Part shown: positions 16,721-25,717 of the stretch, piece by piece
How positions within the stretch are numbered: position 1 is the stretch's first letter
Layout of the letters: the number at the start of each line of letters is the position of its first letter
NCBI RefSeq assembly: GCF_900078315.1
Contig: NZ_FKBS01000029.1
Span: 801,021-865,020 of the forward strand
DNA: 64,000 nt
From: Bordetella ansorpii
GTDB lineage: Bacteria > Pseudomonadota > Gammaproteobacteria > Burkholderiales > Burkholderiaceae_B
Direction: 5' to 3'
Position numbers and translations under genes: made by a program
Notes under the pieces: generated by a model
What the model saw: only the letters and a program-made list of their open reading frames with translations
Databases searched by the model: none
Told to the model about the DNA's origin: nothing

Positions 16721-17617
16721 ATGGATCTACGCCAGCTTTCCTGCTTCGTGGCGGTGGCCGAGGAACTGCACTTCGGCCGCGCCGCCGCGCGGTTGCGCAT
16801 GACGCAGCCGCCGCTCAGCCGCCAGATCCAGCTGCTGGAACAGGATCTGCAAGTGCAGTTGTTCGAGCGCAGCAGCCGCAGCGTGACGCTGACCGCCGCC
16901 GGCGCCCGCCTGCTGCGCGACGCCCGCCACCTGCTGGACCTGGCCGCGCGCACCATGCAGACCGCGCGCCGCACGGCCGATGGCGAAGCGGGAGAACTGA
17001 CCCTGGGGTTCACGGCGGTGGCGGCCTACCGGCTGATGCCCTCGCTGCTGATGCGCGCGCGGCAGGCCTTGCCCGAAGTAGGCATCCGCCTGCGCGAGAT
17101 GGTGTCCGCCGACCTGGGGCGGCTGTTGCTGGCGGGCGAACTGGATGTCGTGCTGGCGCGCCATCTGCCGCCGCACCAGCACCTGCGCACGCACCTGATC
17201 GAACGCGAGCCCATGATCCTGGCCCTGCCCGCGGGCTCGCCGCTGGGCCGGCACGACGCCGTGCCGCTGTCGGCGCTGCACCAGCAGCCGCTGATCCTGT
17301 ACTCGCCCAACGAAGGGCGTTATTTCCATGACCGCGTGGTGGGCGCGCTGGGGCTGGCGGACGTACAGCCGCATTATGTGCAGCAGGCCGGCCAGACGCA
17401 TACGCTGGTGGCAATGGTGCGGGCCGGGTTGGGTTATGGACTGGTGCCCGATTCGGCGCGCGAACTGCGGCTGGAAGGCGTCGAATACCGGCCCCTGGCG
17501 CAGCAGACCTTGCATGCCGATCTGTACCTGGCGTGGCGCAGCCGGCACGACAATCCGGCGGTGACGGCGTTTCTCATGCACGTGGCGGGGATTGCGCCGG
17601 AGCTGTCCAAAGCGTAG
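16721..17617 (+). CDS. LysR-family transcriptional regulator
   Basis: 298 aa from the ATG at 16721, preceded by AAGGAATGA. The N-terminal winged HTH reads MDLRQLSCFVAVAEELHFGR, then AAARLRMTQPPLSRQIQLLE (recognition helix about 28-47) and FERSSRSVTLTAAG. The C-terminal co-inducer domain begins near LTLGFTAVAAYRLMPSL. The pattern resembles BenM/CatM/AlsR-type members that respond to small aromatic or organic acids. It is transcribed away from the Bug and hydroxyacid dehydrogenase genes and most likely regulates them in response to their substrate. Confidence 0.9.
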   Translation: MDLRQLSCFVAVAEELHFGRAAARLRMTQPPLSRQIQLLEQDLQVQLFERSSRSVTLTAAGARLLRDARHLLDLAARTMQTARRTADGEAGELTLGFTAVAAYRLMPSLLMRARQALPEVGIRLREMVSADLGRLLLAGELDVVLARHLPPHQHLRTHLIEREPMILALPAGSPLGRHDAVPLSALHQQPLILYSPNEGRYFHDRVVGALGLADVQPHYVQQAGQTHTLVAMVRAGLGYGLVPDSARELRLEGVEYRPLAQQTLHADLYLAWRSRHDNPAVTAFLMHVAGIAPELSKA

Positions 17618-17662
17618 GCCAGGCGCACGCCGCTGGCGTTCAGGCGCGGCTGCGCGGGGTGT

Positions 17663-18682
17663 CTACAACCACCCCGACTTCCGAAACCGCCAATACAGCA
17701 CGCCGCACGCCGCCGCGATCATCGACAAGGTCAGCGGATAGCCCCACTGCCATTTCAGTTCGGGCATGTACTCGAAGTTCATGCCGTAGATACCCGCCAC
17801 CGCCGTGGGCACCGCCAGGATGGCCGCCCAGGACGCCAGCCTGCGCGTGGTGTCGTTCTGCGAGGCCTGCGCGATCATCTGGCTGGCTTCGAAAGCGAAG
17901 GCCAGCGCCTCGCGCAAGGCGTTGATCAGTTCGTCGATGCGTTGGATACGGTCGGCCACCTCGCCGAAATACGGCCGCGCGTGGATATCGACCGCCGGCA
18001 TCTCGACCCGCGCCAGGCGGCGGCAGATCTCGGTCATGGGCGCGATCAGCGTGTGCATGCGCAACAGGTCGCGCCGCTGGCGGTACAGCTTGCGGATGTC
18101 GGCATCCTTGGCGCCGCGGATCAGCAGTTTCTGCTCGGCATGCTCGACGACGGATTCGAACTTGGTGACGGCGGCCAGATAGCGGTCGGCCAGCAGGTCC
18201 AGCACTTCGGACGCCACATAGTCGCTACCGCGCCGCAGCAGGTCGGGCACGGCCTCCAGACGCTCGCGCAGCGTGGTGTGCGGGGATATGGCGCCGCGCC
18301 GCACGGTGACCAGAAAGCCGCTGCCGATCAGCAACTGCGTCTCGCCGAAGGTGGGCCGCTCGTTATCGACCTCGACCGTGGGCGCGACCACCAGCACCAT
18401 GTCGCCGTAGTCAATGATCTTGGCGCGCCGGTGCGGCTCGACCATCTCCTCGACGTTCTTGTCACAGGCGCCCAGCGAACCGACTACCTGCGCCAGCACC
18501 TCGGCGCTGGGATTGCGCAGGCCGATCCAGAGCATGTCCTCTTTCTGGCCCGCGTATTGATGGACGTCCTCCAGGGGCACGTCCCGGTCGCGGCGTCCGT
18601 TGACGTATAGCACCGAGGCCACCACGCTGGTGGCCTTGTCGGGCGGATTGGCGGTCTGGTCGGCTGGGACGTCCTGCTGCAT
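17663..18682 (-). CDS. corA: CorA-family magnesium/cobalt transporter
   Basis: 339 aa. A large acidic/helical cytosolic N-terminal domain (to about 275) precedes two C-terminal transmembrane helices. The family signature GMN is present in AGIYGMNFEYMPELKWQWGY at the end of the first helix, with the mostly hydrophobic second helix (LTLSMIAAACGVLYW) and a basic C-terminal tail. CorA pentamers carry Mg2+ (and Co2+/Ni2+) into the cell. The gene follows the helicase gene on the same strand after 154 bases with nothing notable, and is probably independent. Confidence 0.93.
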   Translation of the reverse strand: MQQDVPADQTANPPDKATSVVASVLYVNGRRDRDVPLEDVHQYAGQKEDMLWIGLRNPSAEVLAQVVGSLGACDKNVEEMVEPHRRAKIIDYGDMVLVVAPTVEVDNERPTFGETQLLIGSGFLVTVRRGAISPHTTLRERLEAVPDLLRRGSDYVASEVLDLLADRYLAAVTKFESVVEHAEQKLLIRGAKDADIRKLYRQRRDLLRMHTLIAPMTEICRRLARVEMPAVDIHARPYFGEVADRIQRIDELINALREALAFAFEASQMIAQASQNDTTRRLASWAAILAVPTAVAGIYGMNFEYMPELKWQWGYPLTLSMIAAACGVLYWRFRKSGWL

Positions 18683-18836
18683 CGGTGCTCCTTGAGGATG
18701 GCGTCGGCGGCCCGTCGCGCGGATTCGCTGTTCGCACCTCGCGGACGGTTCGCCCCGCCGCCCCCATGATAGTGCGGCGGCGCGGACACGCCCAGCCCAC
18801 CCCGCGAGGGCTCAGGAAGCCGTCAGCCAGCGCGGC

Positions 18837-20990
18837 CTACGAGAACATGCCGCGCATGCGGCTGGCCAGGTCCACGACCGGCGCATCGGGCTTGACCCGC
18901 TTACCTCGATCGTGCGGCAGGTCGGGCGGCTTGGGCTGATGCTCGAACAGCGGCATCATCGTCTGCGGAATGAAGCGCGTGCGCGAGGCATACACGTGGC
19001 GGTCGCCCATGCCGTTCTGCTGGTGCACGTAGAAGCGCTGCGGCACGATGACCTGCAGGCGTTCGCGCGCCCGCGTCATGGCCACGTACAACAGCCGCCG
19101 CTCTTCCTCGATCTCCTCGCTGTCGCCGGTGCTCATGTCGGAAGGAATGCAGCCGTCCACCGCGTTCAGCACGTAGACCGCGCGCCATTCCTGCCCCTTG
19201 GCCGAATGGATGGTGGACAGGATCATGTAGTCCTCGTCGCGCAGCGGCGCGCCGGATTCGTCGCTGGTGGCATTGGGCGGGTCCAGCGTCAGTTCGGTAA
19301 GAAAACGTTCGCGTGTGGGGTAGCCCATGGCGATGCGGGACAACTGCTCCAGGTCGGCGCGGCGCATGGCCGCGTCGCCGTCGTACAGACGCTCGATCTG
19401 GTCGCCGTACCAGCGCAGCGCCACGTCGACGTCGCCGGGCCAGTGCGGGCCGGGCGCCCGCAGCGCGGCGTAGACCTGCACGAAGGCGGTCCACTCGTCG
19501 CGCGCGCCGGCGCCAGGCTTGAAGGCGCGCATCGCATCGACGGGTTCGGCGGATTGCGCCAGCTCGTCCATCAGGCGGCCCGCCGTGGCGGGGCCGATGC
19601 CGGGCAGCAGTTGCGCCACGCGAAAGCCCGCCATGCGCGAACGCGGATTCTCGGCCCAGCGCAGGATGGACAGCAGGTCCTTCACGTGCGCGGCCTCAAG
19701 GAACTTCAGGCCGCCGAACTTCACGAAGGGAATGTTGCGGCGGGTCAGTTCGAGTTCCAGCGCGGCGCTGTGGCTGGCCGCGCGGAACAGGGCCGCCTGC
19801 GACTTCAGCGTGGCCCCGCCTTCGCGCAGCGCCAATACCTGGTCGGCCACCCAGCGCGCCTGCCCGGCCTCGTCGGACACCGTGACCAGCTCGGGCTTCT
19901 GCGACGAGGCGCGATCGGTCCAGAGCTGCTTGGCATAGCGTTCGGGCGCCAGGCCGATCACCGCGTTGGACGCATCCAGGATGGGCTGCGTGGAGCGGTA
20001 GTTGCGCTCCAGCGTGACCACGTGCGCGCCCGACGGGAACTGCTTCGGGAAGTCCAGGATGTTGCGCACCGTGGCCGCGCGGAAGGAATAGATGGCCTGC
20101 GCATCGTCGCCCACCACGGTCAGGCCGCGCCCCTCGGGCTTGAGGGCCAGCAGGATGCCGGCCTGCAATCGGTTGGTGTCCTGGTATTCGTCGACCAGCA
20201 CGTGGTCGAAGCGCTCGCCGGCCTCGCGCGCCAGGCCCGGGTCGCGCATCATTTCGGCCCAATACAGCAGCAGGTCGTCGTAATCCAGCACCTGCTGCGC
20301 CTGCTTGGCCTGCACATAGGCGCGGAACAGGCGCTTCAATTGGTCTTCCCACTGGGCGCACCACGGGAAAACCTTGGCCAGCACCTCGCCCACCGGCGCC
20401 TGGCTGTTGACCGCGCGCGAGTAGATGGACAGGCAGGTGCCCTTGAGCGGAAAACGTTCGCTGGTGGCCGACATGCCCAGTTCGTGGCGCACCATGCCCA
20501 TCAGGTCTTCGGCGTCGCCACGGTCGTGCACGGTGAAGGTTTCGGACAGGCCGATGCGCTGGGCATATTCGCGCAGCAGGCGCGCGCCCACGCTGTGGAA
20601 AGTGCCCGACCACGGCAAGGGCGGCGCGGATTGGCCGGCGCCCAGGTTCATGGCTTTGCGCAGCACGCCGCCCACGCGGCGCTCCATTTCCTGCGCGGCG
20701 CGGCGCGAGAAGGTCAGCAGCAGCATGCGCTGCGGATCGGCGCCATTGAGCACCAGATGCGCCACGCGATGCGCCAGCGTGCTGGTCTTGCCCGACCCGG
20801 CGCCGGCAATGACCAGCAGCGCCTGGCCAGGGCCGTCCGGGCCGGCGCCGTATTCGGCGGCCTCGCGCTGGGCGGGGTTCAGGTCGGCGAGGGGGTCGGG
20901 ACGAACGGGGGCGGCCCGCCCATCCACAGGGCTGCCGGCATCGGGCGCCGACTCGCGGGCGCCTGGAAAATCGTGGTCGGACATAGGCAT
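18837..20990 (-). CDS. UvrD/PcrA-like superfamily 1 DNA helicase, probably LexA-controlled
   Basis: 717 aa. All main SF1A motifs are visible: motif I VIAGAGSGKTSTLAHRV, II VLVDEYQDTNRLQ, III VVGDDAQAIYSFRAA, IV LERNYRSTQPIL, V STIHSAKGQEWRAVYVL and VI EERRLLYVAMTRARERL. It should be a 3'-5' DNA translocase in repair or replication-conflict processing. The C-terminus is short and lacks an obvious nuclease domain or UvrD-type tail. Starts at 20990 (MPMSDHD) or 20984 are both possible and the ribosome site is poor. A LexA box lies 26 bases upstream, so SOS induction is likely. Confidence 0.92.
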   Translation of the reverse strand: MPMSDHDFPGARESAPDAGSPVDGRAAPVRPDPLADLNPAQREAAEYGAGPDGPGQALLVIAGAGSGKTSTLAHRVAHLVLNGADPQRMLLLTFSRRAAQEMERRVGGVLRKAMNLGAGQSAPPLPWSGTFHSVGARLLREYAQRIGLSETFTVHDRGDAEDLMGMVRHELGMSATSERFPLKGTCLSIYSRAVNSQAPVGEVLAKVFPWCAQWEDQLKRLFRAYVQAKQAQQVLDYDDLLLYWAEMMRDPGLAREAGERFDHVLVDEYQDTNRLQAGILLALKPEGRGLTVVGDDAQAIYSFRAATVRNILDFPKQFPSGAHVVTLERNYRSTQPILDASNAVIGLAPERYAKQLWTDRASSQKPELVTVSDEAGQARWVADQVLALREGGATLKSQAALFRAASHSAALELELTRRNIPFVKFGGLKFLEAAHVKDLLSILRWAENPRSRMAGFRVAQLLPGIGPATAGRLMDELAQSAEPVDAMRAFKPGAGARDEWTAFVQVYAALRAPGPHWPGDVDVALRWYGDQIERLYDGDAAMRRADLEQLSRIAMGYPTRERFLTELTLDPPNATSDESGAPLRDEDYMILSTIHSAKGQEWRAVYVLNAVDGCIPSDMSTGDSEEIEEERRLLYVAMTRARERLQVIVPQRFYVHQQNGMGDRHVYASRTRFIPQTMMPLFEHQPKPPDLPHDRGKRVKPDAPVVDLASRMRGMFS

Positions 20991-21015
20991 CAAGGGTAAT
21001 CCAGACGCAAGAGTA

Positions 21016-21031
21016 CTGTATATTTATACAG
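21016..21031. promoter_or_regulatory. LexA (SOS) box
   Basis: CTGTATATTTATACAG matches the CTGT-N8-ACAG box used by gamma- and betaproteobacterial LexA, with the favoured (TA)-rich centre and only one departure from perfect symmetry. It is 26 bases from the helicase start and 96 bases from the divergent DUF72 start, so the helicase is the likelier target. Confidence 0.85.
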
Positions 21032-21126
21032 AAATCCGTAACGGCGCCGCGGTCCTGTGCGGCAAAGACCCGACGGTTATCCGCCGCAGGTCTCATGCCA
21101 ACCCGGCACGGCCGCCCTTCCCCGTC

Positions 21127-22020
21127 ATGACCCTCCTTACCGGCACCGCTTCCTGGACCGATCCGACGCTATTGGCATGCGGCCGTTTCTACCCGCCGCA
21201 CGCCAACGACGCCGAATCCCGCCTGCGCTACTACGCCGCGCAGTTCGGCACGGTCGAGGTCGACGCCAGCTATTACGCCCTGCCCGATCCGTACACGGCG
21301 TACCTGTGGACGCAGCGCACCCCGCCGGATTTCATCTTCAACATGAAGGCCTTCCGCGCCTTCACGGGCCATCGCATCCCGCGGCAGGCGCTGCCCGCCG
21401 ACCTGCGCCGCGACTGGCCCGACGCCCCCGAATCGCTGTATGACAATCAATTGCCCGAAGGCTGGCAGGATGAACTATGGCGCCGGTTCATCCAGGCGGT
21501 GGAACCCTTGCGCATGGCGGACAAGCTGGGCGCGGTGCACTTCCAGTTTCCTCCCTGGGTGCAGCGCGACGCACGCGGCATCGCCCGGCTGCGCGACTGC
21601 GCTCGCCGCATGGACGGCCTGCCGATGGCGGCCGAATTCCGCCACGTCAGCTGGTTCGACGGCCCCGACGCCACGCAAGCCACACTGGCGCTGCAACGCG
21701 AACTGGGCGTGGCGCACACCGTGGTGGATGCGCCGCAAGGCATGGACAACACGGTGCCCGCGGTCTGGGAGGCCGCGCACCCCGATCTGGCCGTGGTGCG
21801 CCTGCACGGCCGCAACGCCGCGGCGTGGAACGCCAGCGGCTCGGCCTCGTCGTCGCGCTTCCAGTACGTGTACACGCCCGAGGAACTGGCCGAACTGGCC
21901 TTGCGTATCAGAAGGCTGGCGCAGAAGGCCAAGCGCACGCAGGCCCTGTTCAACACGAACTACGAAGACCACGGCATGCGCAATGCCGCGGGGCTGGCGG
22001 CGGCGCTGAGCCTCGCATGA
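21127..22020 (+). CDS. DUF72 (YecE-family) protein
   Basis: 297 aa. Family features are GTASWTDPTLLACGRFYPP at the start, YYAAQFGTVEVDASYYALP, FIFNMKAFRAFTGH, AVHFQFPPWV, AAEFRHVSWFDG, VRLHGRNAAAWN and the C-terminal ALFNTNYEDHGMRNA. DUF72 proteins adopt a TIM-barrel fold; their biochemical role is not established. The ATG at 21127 is chosen because it begins exactly at the conserved N-terminus; upstream codons are unrelated. It is divergent from the SOS-type helicase and shares its intergenic region, so DNA-damage regulation is possible. Confidence 0.88.
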   Translation: MTLLTGTASWTDPTLLACGRFYPPHANDAESRLRYYAAQFGTVEVDASYYALPDPYTAYLWTQRTPPDFIFNMKAFRAFTGHRIPRQALPADLRRDWPDAPESLYDNQLPEGWQDELWRRFIQAVEPLRMADKLGAVHFQFPPWVQRDARGIARLRDCARRMDGLPMAAEFRHVSWFDGPDATQATLALQRELGVAHTVVDAPQGMDNTVPAVWEAAHPDLAVVRLHGRNAAAWNASGSASSSRFQYVYTPEELAELALRIRRLAQKAKRTQALFNTNYEDHGMRNAAGLAAALSLA

Positions 22021-22159
22021 ACGAAAGATCCCTCTCATCACCGGCGCCAGCGTGTCCGCGATGTCCCTCGTGGCGACAATCCCGCCCAGCGTTGGACTAC
22101 AGTGCCGCATCGTCCGGCCGCGCCGCTGCCGGCAACAGAAAACCAGGAGAAGTACCACA

Positions 22160-22660
22160 GTGAATGACCTCGACGCCCCGGATACCGAACCATCCGAAGA
22201 CACCAGGGAACACAGCCCCACGCTTTGGCGCGACGACGGCTGGACCGCCAGGATCATCAAGAACGAGGACGATGACGGCTGGGCGGTCGCGATGACCCTG
22301 GACGGACACGCCGAACCCGCCTTGGTCGGCCCCTGGACCATGGGCCGCGACAAGAAGAATCCCAAACCGCTGGACACGCCCGCCTTCCACACGTTGGTCA
22401 AGACCGCCAACGAAGTGCTGCGCCGCCACGAACAGCAGTTGCACGCCACGCTGCACAAGAGCGTGAAGATCGATGCCGAGGCCGGCCGCCTGACCGTCAA
22501 GCTGGATATCGTTCCCGACGAAGACGAGCCGTATGCCGTGCTGAGCGCCTACGACGAATTGGGCGAGCAACTGGCCCAGACCCGCGTGGCGCCGACCTAC
22601 AAGCTGAGCGTGCAACGCGCATCGGATTGGGCCAGCGGCGGCTTCGGAAAACAGGGCTGA
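22160..22660 (+). CDS. Conserved hypothetical protein
   Basis: 166 aa from the GTG at 22160, which has a good AGGAGA site nine bases upstream; an earlier frame start at 22052 would add 36 low-quality residues. Very acidic N-terminus (MNDLDAPDTEPSEDTREHSP), then WRDDGWTARIIKNEDDDGWAVAMTLDG, a probable small beta-rich domain, and a helical middle (FHTLVKTANEVLRRHEQQLH). There is no signal peptide or membrane segment, so it is probably cytosolic. No catalytic motif recognised. It follows the DUF72 gene on the same strand and converges on the MocR regulator gene. Function unknown. Confidence 0.65.
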   Translation: MNDLDAPDTEPSEDTREHSPTLWRDDGWTARIIKNEDDDGWAVAMTLDGHAEPALVGPWTMGRDKKNPKPLDTPAFHTLVKTANEVLRRHEQQLHATLHKSVKIDAEAGRLTVKLDIVPDEDEPYAVLSAYDELGEQLAQTRVAPTYKLSVQRASDWASGGFGKQG

Positions 22661-22699
22661 CGGGCAGGCGGGAGCCGCCGCGGGGGCCGGACGAACCGT

Positions 22700-24202
22700 T
22701 CAGCCCTGCCGCGCCTTCCCCTGCCTGGCCACCGCCGTCAGGCTGTCCAGCACCACCTCGAACTTGCGCGCGATCTGGTTGTCCGGCACGCACGCATAGC
22801 CCAGCAGCAGCCCCTGGCGCGGCGCCTGCTCGCCCGCGTAATAGCGCGACAACGGCCGCATCAGCACGCCGCGTTCGTGCGCGGCCTGCACCACCTTCTG
22901 GTCGGACAGGTCATCGGGCAGGTTCAACACCAAGTGCAGACCCGCGTCGCTGGAATCGCGATGCAGCCACTCCGGGCCCAGGCGCCGGTCGATCAGGTTG
23001 ACCAGCATGGCGCGCCTGCGGCCATACAGCATGCGCATGCGCCGCACGTGCGCGGCGTAATGGCCTTCGGCGATGAAGGCGGCCACGGCCGCGTGCGTCA
23101 TCTGATGGCCCTCTCGGTACAACTCGGCATGCGCGGCCTGGAAGGCCGGCGCCAGCGCGCGCGGCAGCACCAGGTAGCCCAGCCGCAGGCCGGGGTACAT
23201 GGTCTTGCTGAAGGTGCCCAGGTAGATGACCGGCGCGTCCGGCTCCAGGCCTTGCAGCGACGGGATGGGCCGGCCCGTGAAACGGAATTCGCTGTCGTAG
23301 TCGTCCTCGATGATCCAGCTGCCCCAGTTGCGCGCCAGCGCCAGTAACTGGCGGCGCCGCGCCAGCGACATCACCGGCCCCAGCGGATACTGGTGCGAAG
23401 GGGTGACGAAGACGAAACGCGGCGGCACGGCCACCGGGTCGGTCGGCACGCGCATGCCTTCTTCATCCACCGGCTGGGGCTCGACGCGGATGCCGTTGGC
23501 CGACAGCACCGAGCGCGCGCCCCAATAGCCGGGGTTCTCGATCCAGGCCAGGTCGCCCGCGCCCCCCAGCAGGCGCGTGGCCAGATCGATGGCCTGGTGC
23601 GACCCTTCGGTGATGAGGATCTGCTCGGGGTCGCAATCCACCGAACGCGTCAGCGCCAGATACTGCGCCAGCGCCTCGCGCAGCGCGGGCAGGCCGCCGC
23701 CATACGAATAACTCAGCAGTTCGGGCGGCGGGCGGCGCCATAGCCCGCTGACGATGCGGCCGAACTTCTGGTGCGGAAACTCGGTGACGTCGGGCACCCC
23801 CGGCATGAAGGCGCCCCATTGAAAGGGCGAGGCCGACACCCCGTCGACGATGCGCGCGCCACGCTCGGACAAGGCCGGCCGGCTGGCCACGGGCGCCGCG
23901 CGGCGGGTGCTGCGCCCGCTGGACAGGTAAGACTCGGGCAGCGTGTCGGTGACGAAGGTGCCGTTGCCCTGCCGGCTACGCGTATAGCCCTCGGCCTGCA
24001 ATTGCGCGTAGACGTGCACGACGGTGTTGCGGGCGATCTTCAACTCGGCCGCCAGGTCGCGCGTGGCGGGCAGGCGCGTGTCGGCGGCAATGGTGCCGTC
24101 CAGGATGGCTTCGCGCAGGCCGCGGTAGAGCCGCTGGTTCATGGGGCCGTCCGCCGCATCGCCCAGGCGCAGCAACAGCAGGTCGCCGACGATGGATCTC
24201 AA
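22700..24202 (-). CDS. gabR: MocR-type (GntR + aminotransferase-like) regulator, GabR-like
   Basis: 500 aa, probably with a TTG start. Residues ~22-85 form the GntR winged HTH (MNQRLYRGLREAILDGTI; LPATRDLAAELKIARNTVVH; VYAQLQAEGYTRSRQGNGTF). A linker leads to a fold-type-I aminotransferase-like domain with the PLP lysine in YLGTFSKTMYPGLRLGY and a WIIEDDYDSEFRF segment. GabR in Bacillus senses PLP plus GABA and activates gabTD. Here the gene is divergent from gabT-gabD, with direct repeats between them, so the same role is likely. Domain call certain, ligand inferred from context. Confidence 0.88.
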   Translation of the reverse strand: MRSIVGDLLLLRLGDAADGPMNQRLYRGLREAILDGTIAADTRLPATRDLAAELKIARNTVVHVYAQLQAEGYTRSRQGNGTFVTDTLPESYLSSGRSTRRAAPVASRPALSERGARIVDGVSASPFQWGAFMPGVPDVTEFPHQKFGRIVSGLWRRPPPELLSYSYGGGLPALREALAQYLALTRSVDCDPEQILITEGSHQAIDLATRLLGGAGDLAWIENPGYWGARSVLSANGIRVEPQPVDEEGMRVPTDPVAVPPRFVFVTPSHQYPLGPVMSLARRRQLLALARNWGSWIIEDDYDSEFRFTGRPIPSLQGLEPDAPVIYLGTFSKTMYPGLRLGYLVLPRALAPAFQAAHAELYREGHQMTHAAVAAFIAEGHYAAHVRRMRMLYGRRRAMLVNLIDRRLGPEWLHRDSSDAGLHLVLNLPDDLSDQKVVQAAHERGVLMRPLSRYYAGEQAPRQGLLLGYACVPDNQIARKFEVVLDSLTAVARQGKARQG

Positions 24203-24203
24203 T

Positions 24204-24232
24204 TGGTTCTACCTGATAAGCCGAAGTGGTTC
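24204..24232. promoter_or_regulatory. Direct repeats in the gabR-gabT divergent promoter
   Basis: TGGTTC occurs at 24204-24209 and 24227-24232 (GAACCA on the other strand), 23 bases apart. MocR proteins bind widely spaced direct repeats, and the Bacillus GabR boxes also contain an ACCA core. The first copy touches the gabR start codon, so binding could also repress gabR itself. Confidence 0.45.
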
Positions 24233-24340
24233 CTTTGAATGGGGCCATCTTAGCATTAAATATTTCGTATCCCGGGCGCCGCTGCACGCGCTCGCCACCC
24301 CGCCGCAGCAACGGCACGAATACCCCTACCGAGATTGACC

Positions 24341-25597
24341 ATGAAGAACCAGGAACTGAATACCCGCCGTGCCCAGGCCACCCCGCGCGGCGTGGGCGTG
24401 ATGTGCGATTTCTATGCCGTGCGCGCCGAGAACGCCACGCTGTGGGATGCCGAGGGTAAGGAATACATCGACTTCGCCGGCGGCATCGCCGTGCTGAACA
24501 CCGGCCACGTGCATCCCAAGGTGCAGGCCGCCATCGCCGCGCAATTGCAGCAGTTCACGCACACCGCCTACCAGATCGTGCCGTACGCAGGCTACGTGGC
24601 GCTGGCCGAGCGCATCAACGCGCTGGCTCCCATCGAAGGCCCGGCCAAGACCGCCTTCTTCACGACCGGCGCCGAGGCCGTCGAGAACGCCGTGAAGATC
24701 GCGCGTTCGTACACCGGCCGCTCGGGCGTCATCGCCTTCGGCGGCGCCTTCCACGGCCGCACCCTGCTGGGCATGGCCCTGACCGGCAAGGTCGCCCCGT
24801 ACAAGCTGTCGTTCGGCCCGATGCCGGCCGAGATCTTCCACGCGCCCTTCCCCGGCGCCGACGTCACCGTAGCCGAGTCGATCAAGGCGCTGGAGATGCT
24901 GTTCAAGACGGACATCGATCCCAAGCGCGTGGCCGCGATCATCCTCGAACCCGTGCAAGGCGAAGGCGGCTTCAACGTGGCCCCGCCCGAACTGATGCGC
25001 GAACTGCGCCGCGTGTGCGACGAGCACGGCATCCTGCTGATCGCCGACGAAGTGCAGACCGGCTTCGCCCGCACCGGCAAGCTGTTCGCCATGCAGCACC
25101 ATGACGTCAAGCCCGACCTGATGACCATCGCCAAGAGCCTGGGCGGCGGCATGCCCATCTCGGGCGTGGTCGGCCGCGCCGAGGTGATGGACGGCCCGGC
25201 CCCCGGCGGCCTGGGCGGCACCTACGCCGGCAACGCACTGTCCGTGGCCGCCGCGCTGGCCGTGCTGGACGTGATCGAGGAAGAAAAGCTGTGCGAGCGC
25301 TCGGCCCAGTTGGGCGAGCAGTTGATGGGCCGCCTGAACAACCTGCGCAAGGAAGTGCCCGGCATCGCCGACGTGCGCGGCCTGGGCTCGATGGTTGCCG
25401 TGGAACTGGTCGACGCGGACGGCAAGCCGGACGCCGAGGCCGTCAAGCGCGTGCAGGCCCGCGCCATGCAGCAGGGCCTGATCCTGCTGAGCTGCGGCGT
25501 GTACGGCAACGTGCTGCGCTTCCTGTACCCGCTGACCATTCCCGATGCGCAGTTCGCGCGCGCGCTGGATATCCTGGCCGACGCGATCAAGGGCTGA
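24341..25597 (+). CDS. gabT: 4-aminobutyrate aminotransferase
   Basis: 418 aa class-III aminotransferase. Motifs: VEFAGGIAVLNTGH-type start (IDFAGGIAVLNTGHVHPKV), FFTTGAEAVENAVKIAR, AFHGRTLLGMALTGK, EPVQGEGGFNVAP, LLIADEVQTGFARTGK and the PLP lysine in MTIAKSLGGGMPISGVVG. It converts GABA and 2-oxoglutarate to succinate semialdehyde and glutamate in the cytosol. The ATG at 24341 is preferred over an in-frame TTG two codons earlier. It is followed after 120 bases by the succinate-semialdehyde dehydrogenase gene, completing the GABA route to succinate. Confidence 0.95.
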   Translation: MKNQELNTRRAQATPRGVGVMCDFYAVRAENATLWDAEGKEYIDFAGGIAVLNTGHVHPKVQAAIAAQLQQFTHTAYQIVPYAGYVALAERINALAPIEGPAKTAFFTTGAEAVENAVKIARSYTGRSGVIAFGGAFHGRTLLGMALTGKVAPYKLSFGPMPAEIFHAPFPGADVTVAESIKALEMLFKTDIDPKRVAAIILEPVQGEGGFNVAPPELMRELRRVCDEHGILLIADEVQTGFARTGKLFAMQHHDVKPDLMTIAKSLGGGMPISGVVGRAEVMDGPAPGGLGGTYAGNALSVAAALAVLDVIEEEKLCERSAQLGEQLMGRLNNLRKEVPGIADVRGLGSMVAVELVDADGKPDAEAVKRVQARAMQQGLILLSCGVYGNVLRFLYPLTIPDAQFARALDILADAIKG

Positions 25598-25717
25598 GCG
25601 CAGACCCGCGGATATTCCGTCCCGATAGGCACAGCGCTTGCTGTGCCTTACCCTCTTATGGCCGGCGCGCCCCACATCGCGGGCACGCCGGCCGTCCCCG
25701 ATTCCGAAGGAGTTTTC

